A DNA stretch of 20,315 nt from Bacteroidota bacterium (GTDB lineage Bacteria; Bacteroidota; Bacteroidia; Chitinophagales; Chitinophagaceae). This document shows positions 1-8,070 of the stretch, in pieces. The translations under genes and the position numbers were made by a program. The DNA lies in the NCBI GenBank assembly GCA_023436685.1, contig JAEZIL010000351.1:1-20315 (forward strand), written 5' to 3'. The notes under the pieces were generated by a model. It was not told the origin of the DNA. It searched no databases and saw only the letters and a list, made by a program, of their open reading frames with translations. How positions within the stretch are numbered: the stretch's first letter is position 1; every line of letters starts with the position of its first letter.

Positions 1-491
1 GGCTAAGTATCATTGAATTACAAAAAGCAAAAGGCATTGGTGAAGCAAGAGCCATCACTATTGCTGCCGCGCTGGAGCTTGGAAGAAGGAGGCAAATAAG
101 TGAGGGGCTGCAACGTCCTACTATTGGTGGTGCCAGCGATGCTGCTGAAATATTCCTGCCCCTGCTGCAAGACCTGAACCACGAAGCATTTTGCGTCCTA
201 TATCTTAACCATTCTAATAAAGTATTGAGGCATGAGTTGATAAGTCACGGAGGCATGACTGCTACTGTAGCCGATATACGTATTATACTAAAGAATGCTT
301 TGCTGCACAATGCCAATAAAATAATCATTGCTCACAACCATCCTTCAGGCAACCTAAAACCAAGTACTGCTGATAAAGACCTTACTGCTAAAATAAAGGA
401 AGCAGCCAGCTGGATGGATATACAATTACTTGACCATTTAATAATTGCGGGGAACAGCTATTTGAGCCTTGCCAATGAGGGCATTATTTAG
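1..491 (+). CDS. radC: RadC family JAB-domain protein, 3' part
   Basis: The gene enters from the left edge. The open frame starts at base 3 and gives about 162 residues before a TAG stop. The first visible residues include a helix-hairpin-helix-like KGIGEARA, followed by a linker and the JAB/MPN domain. That domain shows ISHGG, the metal-binding HNHPSG and the downstream LLDHLIIAG. This order is that of RadC (UPF0758) proteins, usually about 225-230 residues, so roughly the first 65 residues lie outside the window. A TTG at 225 could be mistaken for a start, but homology clearly continues upstream of it. RadC was once linked to DNA repair; its biochemical role is not settled. The metal-binding His and Ser residues of the JAMM signature are present, so the domain looks intact. 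The gene ends 71 bases before the next one on the same strand. Confidence 0.93.
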   Translation, partial: LSIIELQKAKGIGEARAITIAAALELGRRRQISEGLQRPTIGGASDAAEIFLPLLQDLNHEAFCVLYLNHSNKVLRHELISHGGMTATVADIRIILKNALLHNANKIIIAHNHPSGNLKPSTADKDLTAKIKEAASWMDIQLLDHLIIAGNSYLSLANEGII

Positions 492-562
492 GTTTTAAAT
501 TATTATATTGCGGCATCTTTTTCAGTTTTGGATTAGACAAACACATTATCTATCAGGCAGTT

Positions 563-1549
563 ATGCTAAAAATAGGAGTTTTTGGCGCCGGGCACCTGGG
601 CAAAATACACATACAGCAGTGGAAAGAAATTCCTGATGTTGAAATTTCGGGTTTTTACGACCCCAACGATACACAGGCAGAAACTGTGATACAAACATAT
701 GGCCTTAAACGATTTACAGATATTGAATCGTTGATACTTGCATCAGATGCACTGGATATTGTATCTACAACTACCACTCACTACAAAATAGCTAAAGATT
801 GCCTGAAACATGGTAAACACATTTTTGTTGAAAAACCGTTAGCTCATACGCTCGAGGAGGCATCGGAACTGGTAAAACTGGTTAAAGAGGCCAATGTTAA
901 ATGCCAGGTAGGGCATGTAGAGCGTTATAATCCTGCATTTTTAGCTTTATCGAACCAGCCGCTACAGCCTATGTTCATAGAAACGCACAGACTGGCGCAA
1001 TTTAACCCAAGGGGTACAGATGTATCTGTAATATTGGATCTCATGATACATGATATAGATATCATTTTACATCTTATCAAATCGCCGGTTAGGCGTATTT
1101 CAGCCAGTGGTGTATCCGTGATCAGTGAAACTGCAGATATTGCCAATGCACGAATTGAATTTGACAATGGCTGCGTAGCTAACCTTACTTCAAGCCGTAT
1201 ATCATTGAAGAAAATGAGGAAAATGCGGTTATTTCAACGTGACGCATATATAGGCATAGACTTCCTGGAAAAGAAAACAGAAGTGGTACGTTTAAAAGAT
1301 GGTAGTGCCGAAAATGGTCTATTAGATTTTCCGTTGGAAATGCCCGATGGAAGCCAAAAGACAATTTCGGTACAAATGCCGCAAACTGAGCAGGTTAATG
1401 CAATCAGGATGGAACTTACAGAATTTATTAAGTCGATAAAGAATGATACTCCTACCCAGGTTTCAGTTTATGACGGATATCAGGCTATGGATGTAGCCCA
1501 TCAAATACTAAAAAAGATGAGCCTGCACAACGAACTGCACAATTTTTAG
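563..1549 (+). CDS. Gfo/Idh/MocA family NAD(P)-dependent oxidoreductase
   Basis: This is a 328-residue sugar-dehydrogenase-like protein. The N-terminal Rossmann fold shows GAGHLG at residues 8-13 for dinucleotide binding. The family's EKP motif, with its catalytic-site lysine, is at 90-92. The substrate-binding domain has GHVERYNPA at 117-125 and a MIHDIDIILH segment at 161-170. Length is normal for the family. Members oxidise or reduce hydroxyls of sugars, often nucleotide-activated ones such as UDP-GlcNAc derivatives. The GHVERYNPA stretch reminds me of UDP-sugar dehydrogenases such as GnnA-type enzymes, but no partner aminotransferase is nearby, so the substrate is unknown. The gene is followed after 49 bases by a lipoprotein and then a sugar transferase on the same strand, which suggests a role in envelope glycan precursor supply. 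The start is the first ATG that leaves a complete Rossmann strand. No convincing promoter match was found in the 71-base gap upstream. Confidence 0.9.
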   Translation: MLKIGVFGAGHLGKIHIQQWKEIPDVEISGFYDPNDTQAETVIQTYGLKRFTDIESLILASDALDIVSTTTTHYKIAKDCLKHGKHIFVEKPLAHTLEEASELVKLVKEANVKCQVGHVERYNPAFLALSNQPLQPMFIETHRLAQFNPRGTDVSVILDLMIHDIDIILHLIKSPVRRISASGVSVISETADIANARIEFDNGCVANLTSSRISLKKMRKMRLFQRDAYIGIDFLEKKTEVVRLKDGSAENGLLDFPLEMPDGSQKTISVQMPQTEQVNAIRMELTEFIKSIKNDTPTQVSVYDGYQAMDVAHQILKKMSLHNELHNF

Positions 1550-1598
1550 CACAGTTCTTGCGTTATAACGACTCAACAGCCTATTTATTATTATTGAA

Positions 1599-2456
1599 AT
1601 GAAATATATTTTTCTAACATACATATTTTTCTCTGCCATATTCATTACCGGTTGTAACATGATCAATCCAGTTGAAGATACACCTACATACGTTTACCTT
1701 GATAGCATTGCTTTTCAAATAAACGATCCCTTAAAAGAAGGTTCCGCATCTCAAAAAATTTCTAGTGCGTGGGTATATTTAGATAACGACCTGGTAGGAG
1801 CTTTTGAACTTCCGGCAAACGTACCGGTATTAGCTAAAAATGGCGGACAGATACGCGTATCGCCCGGTGTTACATATTCCGGCCTTAGCCAGCAAAACCT
1901 GTATGCTTTCTTCCAGTCAGATACTTTTTCAATAGCTGCATCAGATGCAGGTAAAATGGTACATAAAGTACCAACTGTAAGTTATTCTTCTGCTGCAAAG
2001 TTCCCCTTCAAAGAAGATTTTGAGACAGGCAATGCATTTGGAAGCCTTACAGATATTGCAACCGATACAACAATAACCCGCACCGACGATAAAACTAAAA
2101 TTTTTGAAGGTGGGGGCGCAGGGTTTATTTATTTGGACGCGAACCATACTACTTCTGAAAACATTTCCAATCAAAGCTTTGCTATAGCACAAGGCAACTC
2201 TTTTGTAGAATTAAACTATAAATGCAACACCTCATTCCAGGTAGGTTTAATAACCACGTATGCAGGAAAAATTGAGTATGGTTATTTGGGGGGTGTTTAT
2301 GCGCGCGAAAGCTGGAATAAAGTATATATCGATATTTCAAAATTTACCAGTACTTACCCATCGTCGCAGTACCGATTAATAATAAAAACCGGGCTTGATG
2401 AAGGCCTGAGCACCGGGTATGTATTATTAGACAACATTAAGGTATTGAGCTACTAG
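1599..2456 (+). CDS. Putative lipoprotein with C-terminal beta-sandwich-like region
   Basis: This 285-residue protein begins with a hydrophobic signal and a lipobox, ITGC, with the lipidated cysteine at residue 19. It is therefore expected to be exported and anchored in a membrane. No acidic +2 residues are seen; NMINP follows the cysteine. Residues about 30-130 carry a hydrophobic/polar alternation typical of beta strands. From about 135 a second module begins with FPFKEDFETG and ends with YVLLDNIKVL, a pattern seen in jelly-roll, carbohydrate-binding-like domains. No catalytic motif is recognisable, and I do not know a named family. It lies 49 bases after the oxidoreductase and only 8 bases before the sugar transferase, so it is probably co-transcribed with both. 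A role at the cell surface linked to glycan export or attachment is inference from position only. Confidence 0.75.
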   Translation: MKYIFLTYIFFSAIFITGCNMINPVEDTPTYVYLDSIAFQINDPLKEGSASQKISSAWVYLDNDLVGAFELPANVPVLAKNGGQIRVSPGVTYSGLSQQNLYAFFQSDTFSIAASDAGKMVHKVPTVSYSSAAKFPFKEDFETGNAFGSLTDIATDTTITRTDDKTKIFEGGGAGFIYLDANHTTSENISNQSFAIAQGNSFVELNYKCNTSFQVGLITTYAGKIEYGYLGGVYARESWNKVYIDISKFTSTYPSSQYRLIIKTGLDEGLSTGYVLLDNIKVLSY

Positions 2457-2464
2457 ACTTTATT

Positions 2465-3889
2465 ATGAGCCTTACCTACCCCAAAAAAAGGGCTATCCGG
2501 CAATTAATCATTTGCGACTACACTTCAGCTGTAGTGGCATGGATGGCTTTTTGGGCTTACCGGCACCAATTGCTGGATGGGTTGGGCTTTTTTGAATCTT
2601 TAGGTGGCCTTCTGATACGCGACTATTTCTTTGGACTGATAGTTATACCCCTTAGTTGGTTATTTCTTTATCTCTTGTCAGGTACTTATTTCGACCTGTA
2701 TCGTAAATCGCGCTTGCATGAAATAAACAGAACACTGATCTCCTGCATATTGGGCAGTATTTGTGTATCGCTCTTTGTATTTGCAAATGACGCAATGGAT
2801 TATTCCTATTTCATAAAAATGACGGGGCGCTACCTGTTTATTCATACAAGCTTTACACTCTTCTTACGGCTGGTCTTACTTAACAGAATAAAAAGAAATA
2901 TTATCGATGGCAATGTTGGCTTTAGTACATTAATTATCGGGGGAAATCAAAAGGCTATTCAAATATATAAGCAGGTAAAAGATAGTCCTAAAGTGCTGGG
3001 CAACATCTTTAAAGGGTTTATTTATTCTAACCAGGAATCCAGCAATGGTATGAGTAAATATTTACCTCAGCTTGGACACTTGTCTCAATTGGAAAGTATT
3101 ATTGACGAACACGGTATAGAAGAAGTTATTGTAGCTGTTGATTCGTCAGAACATCATTTACTTGAAAACATCCTAACACGGCTAAGCTACCGGCCTGTAG
3201 TTATAAAAGTATTGCCCGATATGTATGACATTATCTCAGGTTCTGTAAAAACCAGCAATGTTTACGATGCGGTGCTGATTCATATTCACCCGGAACTAAT
3301 GCCCGACTGGCAACGTGTTTGCAAACGCACTTTGGATATAACAATATCGTTATTGGCTATAATTCTTTTGTCACCGCTTTTCATATTTGCTGCAATTAAA
3401 GTATGGTTATCATCTCCCGGCCCTATCATTTATAAGCAAAAACGTATAGGGCTATATGGAAAGAACTTCAACATCTATAAGTTTCGCTCCATGTTTGTTG
3501 ATGCTGAGGAAAGCGGCCCGGCATTATCAAGCAAAATGGATCCCCGTATTACTAAATGGGGCCGCATAATGCGTAAGTGGCGCATTGATGAATTACCACA
3601 GTTTGTTAATATACTAAAAGGCGATATGTCGCTGGTGGGACCACGCCCTGAAAGGCAACATTTTATAGATATAATCAGCGAAACCCATCCGCATTATAAA
3701 TATCTACACAAAGTAAAACCGGGACTTACTTCATGGGGTATGGTACAGTATGGCTATGCCGAAAATGTACAGGAAATGCTGGAGCGTATGAAATACGATC
3801 TTTTATACATAGAAAACTGTTCTTTAGCCCTCGACCTGAAAATTATGCTCTATACCCTGATGGTATTATTCCAGGGCCGTGGGAAATAA
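2465..3889 (+). CDS. Polyprenyl-phosphate sugar-1-phosphate transferase (WcaJ/WbaP-like)
   Basis: This 474-residue membrane enzyme is expected to transfer a sugar-1-phosphate from a nucleotide sugar to undecaprenyl phosphate, the first step of lipid-linked polysaccharide assembly. The N-terminal half has about four hydrophobic segments (roughly 13-31, 50-71, 91-107, 122-139) and a Rossmann-like region starting near LIIGGNQKAI at 156-165. A fifth membrane segment lies at about 290-312. The C-terminal bacterial sugar transferase domain then follows, with KFRSM at 339-343, DAEE at 346-349, DELPQ at 375-379 and VGPRPE at 391-396. This is the full long architecture, and all signature motifs are intact. 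The sugar cannot be read from the sequence. The gene follows the lipoprotein by 8 bases, and its last eight codons overlap the 3' end of folC on the other strand. It is a candidate initiating enzyme for the glycosyltransferase operon at 12005-19388. Confidence 0.93.
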   Translation: MSLTYPKKRAIRQLIICDYTSAVVAWMAFWAYRHQLLDGLGFFESLGGLLIRDYFFGLIVIPLSWLFLYLLSGTYFDLYRKSRLHEINRTLISCILGSICVSLFVFANDAMDYSYFIKMTGRYLFIHTSFTLFLRLVLLNRIKRNIIDGNVGFSTLIIGGNQKAIQIYKQVKDSPKVLGNIFKGFIYSNQESSNGMSKYLPQLGHLSQLESIIDEHGIEEVIVAVDSSEHHLLENILTRLSYRPVVIKVLPDMYDIISGSVKTSNVYDAVLIHIHPELMPDWQRVCKRTLDITISLLAIILLSPLFIFAAIKVWLSSPGPIIYKQKRIGLYGKNFNIYKFRSMFVDAEESGPALSSKMDPRITKWGRIMRKWRIDELPQFVNILKGDMSLVGPRPERQHFIDIISETHPHYKYLHKVKPGLTSWGMVQYGYAENVQEMLERMKYDLLYIENCSLALDLKIMLYTLMVLFQGRGK

Positions 3890-5212
3890 CAGCCCGTTAT
3901 TTATATTTAGATATTCCATAGCCTCACCCAAAATAAAAAAGCTTCCTGTTATTAGCATAACATCGTCGCTTTGCATCTTATCTTTTGCCGATTGTACTGC
4001 ATTTGCCACACTACTATATGAGGTACCCTGTAGGCCAAATTCACCGGCTTTCTCTTGCAAGTCTTCAACAGGCAATGCCCTGGGTATATCTGCTGCGCAG
4101 AAATAATAAATGTACTCCTTAGAAAAAAGAGCCAATGCTTTAGCAACATCCTTATCTTTCACAAACCCCAGAACAATATGTTTTTGCTTTGCTGATATAC
4201 CCGACAGTTGACTTAATACTTCTTTTATGCCAGCTTCATTATGCGCTACATCACCAATTATCAAAGGCCTTTGTTGCAGGATATCCCAGCGTCCTTTCAA
4301 GCCGGTTAGTTTCTTTACTTTCGACAGTGCATTTAACGCTACAGATAATGGCAGGCTAAATCCCATATTAGCTAATACATCAATAGCTGCTAGTACGGTT
4401 TTAATGTTATGATATTGATAGTGCCCAGTCAGGTCGCATTGAAGGTCGTACATCTCACGTTTAGCCCTATGTACAGCTTTATACTTTTGCACATTTATAT
4501 CCTTGCCTGTTTTAACAAGATCCCATAATGCATCTGCATAAAACACAGTACTTTGTTTATGGACGGCGTTCTCAAAAAATACACCTTCTATTTCAGGCTG
4601 CTGCTGGCCTATAACTACCGGTACACCTTGCTTTATAATGCCCGCCTTTTCATTTGCTATAGCTTCAAGGGTATTTCCTAAAATATCTACATGGTCGTAA
4701 CTAATATTAGTAATTACAGACAGCACCGGAGTTATTACGTTAGTGCTATCCAATCTACCGCCCAAACCGGTCTCAATTATAGCTATATCTACCTGCTCTT
4801 CTGCAAAGGCCGTGAATGCCATTGCAACAGTTATCTCAAAAAAAGATGGTTGAATACGTCCGATAGCTATTTTGTTGCGTTCAACAAAGTTCACTACCCA
4901 GTCTTTTGAAATAAGTCGGCCGTTTATTCTAATACGTTCTCTGAAGTCAACTAAATGTGGTGAGGTGTACAAACCTACTTTATAGCCCGCCTCCTGAAAT
5001 ACGGCCGCCAGCATGTGGCTCGTGCTGCCTTTACCATTAGTGCCGGCAATATGAATGCTCTTAAATTTCTCCTGTGGTTCACCTAACGTCGTACATAGGG
5101 CATAGGTATTGGTAAGGTCTTTCTTTATTGCACTTGCTCCTTGTTTAGAAAACATAGGAAGCTGCTCAAAAAGGAAGTCGATGGTTTGTTGGTAAGAAGT
5201 ATGATTGTCCAT
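3866..5212 (-). CDS. folC: Bifunctional folylpolyglutamate synthase/dihydrofolate synthase
   Basis: This 448-residue Mur-ligase-family enzyme adds L-glutamate to dihydropteroate and/or to folates with ATP in the cytoplasm. It shows the P-loop GTNGKGS at 57-63, TSPHL at 83-87, ETGLGGRLDSTN at 147-158, SYDH at 171-174 and NEKAGIIK near 187-194, which supplies the usually carbamylated lysine. The C-terminal domain has DVAHN at 321-325, where proteobacterial enzymes have DGAHN. Length is typical. The start ATG lies 8 bases downstream of the TonB-like gene's stop, so the two are very likely co-transcribed. The stop codon (3866-3868) lies inside the sugar transferase gene of the opposite strand, so the last eight codons of folC are complementary to coding sequence. 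Nothing in the sequence suggests a defect. Confidence 0.95.
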   Translation of the reverse strand: MDNHTSYQQTIDFLFEQLPMFSKQGASAIKKDLTNTYALCTTLGEPQEKFKSIHIAGTNGKGSTSHMLAAVFQEAGYKVGLYTSPHLVDFRERIRINGRLISKDWVVNFVERNKIAIGRIQPSFFEITVAMAFTAFAEEQVDIAIIETGLGGRLDSTNVITPVLSVITNISYDHVDILGNTLEAIANEKAGIIKQGVPVVIGQQQPEIEGVFFENAVHKQSTVFYADALWDLVKTGKDINVQKYKAVHRAKREMYDLQCDLTGHYQYHNIKTVLAAIDVLANMGFSLPLSVALNALSKVKKLTGLKGRWDILQQRPLIIGDVAHNEAGIKEVLSQLSGISAKQKHIVLGFVKDKDVAKALALFSKEYIYYFCAADIPRALPVEDLQEKAGEFGLQGTSYSSVANAVQSAKDKMQSDDVMLITGSFFILGEAMEYLNINNGLLFPTALE

Positions 5213-5220
5213 ATAATGGA

Positions 5221-6072
5221 TCAGGAACGTGTTTTGAACACAAAAGTAATATTCCCGAATTGCTCTTCGGGCGCATCTTCACTTTTGTTGAATTTGATTT
5301 TGTCGGCCTTACGTAAGGCAATACCCCTTAATTCACCATTACTAGCCGATACGATTTGCTTATTAACGATAACACCCGCTTTATTTACAGTAACCCGAAC
5401 AACTACTCTGCCACCTTCTTTAAAGTCAGCATCAGGCGGAGGAAATGCTACGATAGATCTTCCACCCAAAGTATGGCTGATCCCTCCATTTCCATTACCC
5501 GGCGAACCTTCATAGTTTGATGCACCCGGTGTACCACCAGGCACTCCTCTATCTCCATTGCCTGTAGTATTGCCTTCGCTGGTGCCCGGCGCATTGCTGG
5601 CAGCGTTATTGCCCCCCTTGCCATTTCCACTACTATATACGTAGCGCGCACGTTGTGGTGCAGGCTTGTTATTAGCTTCATTGCTTTGCGCAACAGTATT
5701 TGTATTCCTACTCTCGGCACGGTTAATATTGCGGCCACTGCTGGTGCTGGTTTCCCTGATGACCGGAGCATCTTCCCTGTTCGAGCGCAACACTTCAGTG
5801 GCGTCATTTCTTTCAGATGATGTACTTCTGCCAGATAGTAGCACTCTATCTCTCGCCGGTGCGTCTGCTATCATCGGTTGGCTATTTCCACTACCATTTT
5901 CATCTGTGCCTAAATTCACTTCCATACCCATTTCCTGAACAGGCTCTTCCTTTACCGGACTGGAATAACTAATCATAAAAAACAGCGCCAATAAAAGTAT
6001 ATGTACCCCGATGGTCCATCCCAGGGCTTTTACTTTTACAGGTTGAGCTGTGTATTTTTTAGCTATATCCAT
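5221..6072 (-). CDS. TonB-like energy transducer
   Basis: This 283-residue protein has a short cytoplasmic tail and one hydrophobic anchor at about 17-36. A long low-complexity periplasmic linker follows, then a C-terminal TonB-type domain from about residue 203, including SIVAFPPPDADF and RVVVRVTVNKAG. TonB proteins carry energy from ExbB/ExbD in the inner membrane to outer-membrane receptors. The linker here is rich in Gly, Asn, Ser and Arg (for example NGKGGNNAASNAPG) rather than in the Pro/Lys repeats of classical TonB. No exbB, exbD or TonB-dependent receptor gene is in the window, so the partner is unknown. AgmX/PglI-type or other TonB-C proteins are alternatives. The gene lies 36 bases after the radical SAM gene and has its own two-part promoter match upstream. 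Confidence 0.85.
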   Translation of the reverse strand: MDIAKKYTAQPVKVKALGWTIGVHILLLALFFMISYSSPVKEEPVQEMGMEVNLGTDENGSGNSQPMIADAPARDRVLLSGRSTSSERNDATEVLRSNREDAPVIRETSTSSGRNINRAESRNTNTVAQSNEANNKPAPQRARYVYSSGNGKGGNNAASNAPGTSEGNTTGNGDRGVPGGTPGASNYEGSPGNGNGGISHTLGGRSIVAFPPPDADFKEGGRVVVRVTVNKAGVIVNKQIVSASNGELRGIALRKADKIKFNKSEDAPEEQFGNITFVFKTRS

Positions 6073-6091
6073 CTACACTAAAATAAGTAAA

Positions 6092-6120
6092 CAAATGTAA
6101 CAATAGCGTTAATGTGCAAA
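6092..6120 (-). promoter_or_regulatory. Bacteroidota-type promoter for the tonB-like gene and folC
   Basis: Read on the - strand, TTTG (6117-6120) is followed by 17 bases and then TACATTTG (6092-6099), an exact TAnnTTTG -7 element. The spacing fits the TTG-N17-23-TAnnTTTG pattern I recall for Bacteroidota vegetative promoters. The tonB-like start codon is 19 bases further down. The -33 part lies in the last codons of the radical SAM gene, so the promoter sits across a gene end. It would let tonB-folC be expressed apart from the upstream genes. Confidence 0.55.
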
Positions 6121-7395
6121 ATCGGTATCGTAGTTCTTCATACGTTCTATTGGCGGATTATAGTAGCCATATTTCAGGCTCGGGAATTCTTCACGCAATA
6201 GCTCCATCATTTGCTTTATTCCTATACATTCTCCAGTGTCATTAAAACCAATTTTGCCTAGATACCAGTCAGGGTCAATATTGAAATTGCGCCATTGTAT
6301 CATGCTGAGACCGGTGTACTTTATTACCTCCCTCAGTGCTTCGTACTCGTCAACACTATCTGTCATACCCGGGAATACAAAGTAATTGATAGACGCCCAC
6401 CCCCCATGCTTACGCACTATTCGCAGGCTTTCAATAATGTCTTCAAACTTATAATTATTAGGTAAATAGTATTTAGTATATACTTCAGGACGCACAGAGT
6501 TCAAGCTCACCCTTATACTATCTAAACCAACCTGCATTAGCTTCTCTACAGCATCGGGCTTGCTGCCATTGGTATTTATATTGATACTGCCTTTGTTTGT
6601 GTGCTTCCGTATTTCAATGATCGATCCGCGAATGGTTTCCCACATCAGCAATGGCTCACCTTCACACCCCTGCCCAAAACTTACTATGGGATAAGGGGCT
6701 GTTTCCAGGTGAGGAACAGTGTATTCAACAATCTCTTGCGCTGTAGGCTTAAATGTAAGCCTGTCTTGCGATGATGTGATGATCTCATCTTGCGGTTGAA
6801 AGGAAATACAGCCAATACAATTGGCATTGCAAGCCGGCGAAGATGGTATAGGACATTCCCACCTGCCCATAAAATAATTACGAGCAGCGGGGCAATGGTA
6901 AGTTAGTGCGCAATTGTTAGCTATATGGTCTACCAACCTGTTGTGCGGATATGCCTTGAGCATCTGCTCTACGCCTTCCTTTACAGTAGTGTCGTTATAG
7001 CCGCTGCACTCCTGTCTTATATCCTGCTCTATACGTACTGCTGGCACATAGAATTTATTGTCAAGCCAGCCAACCGCTGTATAGCAGAACAGTGGCAATG
7101 TTTGTGCATCGGGTATTGCCTCGAAGGCTGCCAGGTAAAAGCCGGTATGTGCAGGCGGTATGAATGCTGCAACAGCCCAGCCTTTTTCGCAAAGGCGCAT
7201 TTCACCTGTTTTTACATCTATACCTATCCCTCGCCTGTCAGGCAACTCATATAGCGAGCCCCCATCTGGTAGTTCTATCCAATCCTCATCAGGAATGGGC
7301 ATTGCATCCCAACCTGAACGCCCAACTACGTACAGCGATGTATCCTCAAAAATATTGCCTTTCCCGTCAGAGTACAGTAAATACGGCGTTGTCAT
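6109..7395 (-). CDS. Radical SAM protein of unassigned function
   Basis: This is a 428-residue protein. The 4Fe-4S/SAM-binding motif CxxxCxxC (CNANCIGC) is at C189, C193 and C196, unusually far from the N-terminus. About 185 residues therefore precede the radical SAM barrel. They include a beta-rich start (YVVGRSGWD, LPDGGSLYELP) and three further cysteines at 162, 168 and 181. Barrel motifs follow: GQGCEGEPLL at 241-250, equivalent to the GGE/GEP SAM-binding motif, and NINTNGS and DSIRVSLNS, which are typical of later barrel strands. No SPASM-type C-terminal cysteine cluster is visible. I recall a similar extended architecture in other phyla as radical SAM proteins of unknown role, but cannot verify this. 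Substrate unknown. The gene lies 23 bases after the membrane protein and 36 before the TonB-like gene. The start is an ATG. Confidence 0.85.
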   Translation of the reverse strand: MTTPYLLYSDGKGNIFEDTSLYVVGRSGWDAMPIPDEDWIELPDGGSLYELPDRRGIGIDVKTGEMRLCEKGWAVAAFIPPAHTGFYLAAFEAIPDAQTLPLFCYTAVGWLDNKFYVPAVRIEQDIRQECSGYNDTTVKEGVEQMLKAYPHNRLVDHIANNCALTYHCPAARNYFMGRWECPIPSSPACNANCIGCISFQPQDEIITSSQDRLTFKPTAQEIVEYTVPHLETAPYPIVSFGQGCEGEPLLMWETIRGSIIEIRKHTNKGSININTNGSKPDAVEKLMQVGLDSIRVSLNSVRPEVYTKYYLPNNYKFEDIIESLRIVRKHGGWASINYFVFPGMTDSVDEYEALREVIKYTGLSMIQWRNFNIDPDWYLGKIGFNDTGECIGIKQMMELLREEFPSLKYGYYNPPIERMKNYDTDFAH

Positions 7396-7418
7396 ACTAT
7401 ATCAAAATATTAAAAATA

Positions 7419-8030
7419 CTACCAATCATTCTTATCCCGTTTTGCACGTCCAGCTTCTATTTGCTGTTCACAAAACCTTTCAAATTGTTGTTTATCGAAA
7501 TCTGTAGCCCCTACAGTCCATTGAAATAATCTGTTATCTGAACAGTTCACAGTAAGTGTACCAAAACGCAACAGCAACTGATCAATATCCATCCAGGCTA
7601 CGAAACGCTTACGCGAAGTAACAGGTAATTTCACCCCTTCCTCATCTACAAATATTTTCAGGCTGCTATCGCCCTGGTTCTCCCAAATAATGGCAAACAA
7701 TAAAGCGGCGCTTAATACACTAAACATTACTGCCGGTGGTGTCCACTTTTGTATGGCAGCAAAACTGGCCAGGCCAAGCATTATCATCAGTTCAAATACC
7801 CTTACAACTCTGTTCACTTTTTTGCCCAGCAGCCATTTGTTGCGAAACATGGCCAGCAGCATTAGCAATACGCCTACGGCCAGTAAGACTAAACCCCATG
7901 TTGCAGCCGGATCATAGAAATAAGACAATACAGCACCTGCACCAATAGAGGCCAGTGCAACCAATAAATGCAGTGCTGTGACCTGGTGTGATTTTACCCT
8001 TTGCTCGGTAAGTGGTAATTCGAAAACCAT
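7419..8030 (-). CDS. Hypothetical membrane protein with C-terminal PH-like (YcxB-like) region
   Basis: This 203-residue protein has about four predicted membrane segments in its first 120 residues (roughly 18-38, 43-61, 77-92, 97-115). A soluble tail follows that begins SLKIFVDEEGVKLP and continues as alternating strands with a terminal helix (DFDKQQFERFCEQQ). That layout resembles YcxB-like or bacterial PH-domain membrane proteins, but similarity is weak and no function can be given. The start is an ATG (8028-8030). An exact TAnnTTTG element lies 8 bases upstream, so the gene may be transcribed on its own as well as from the DUF1835 gene 40 bases upstream. The radical SAM gene follows after 23 bases. 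Confidence 0.7.
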   Translation of the reverse strand: MVFELPLTEQRVKSHQVTALHLLVALASIGAGAVLSYFYDPAATWGLVLLAVGVLLMLLAMFRNKWLLGKKVNRVVRVFELMIMLGLASFAAIQKWTPPAVMFSVLSAALLFAIIWENQGDSSLKIFVDEEGVKLPVTSRKRFVAWMDIDQLLLRFGTLTVNCSDNRLFQWTVGATDFDKQQFERFCEQQIEAGRAKRDKNDW

Positions 8031-8038
8031 ACGGGCTG

Positions 8039-8046
8039 CAAAGGTA
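8039..8046 (-). promoter_or_regulatory. Promoter -7 element (TACCTTTG) before the membrane protein gene
   Basis: On the - strand TACCTTTG matches TAnnTTTG exactly and is followed by CAGCCCGT and the ATG at 8030. A TTTG-GC-rich context just before the start is, from memory, common for Chitinophagaceae-like promoters. No TTG is present 17-23 bases upstream, so only the -7 half is supported. Confidence 0.4.
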
Positions 8047-8070
8047 AGTTAAATATAGGTTTGGCTGATA

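Noticed and set aside
523..530. CAGTTTTG as promoter of the oxidoreductase gene
   Set aside because: It has one mismatch to TAnnTTTG and no TTG at a suitable distance; not strong enough to report.
1532..1558. Inverted repeat GAACTG...CAGTTC around the oxidoreductase stop codon as a terminator
   Set aside because: The stem is only 6 bases with a long loop and no T run, and the next gene is likely in the same operon.
5448..5938. Long open frames on both strands overlapping the tonB-like gene
   Set aside because: They are by-products of the repetitive Gly/Asn/Ser linker codons; neither translation shows a family pattern.
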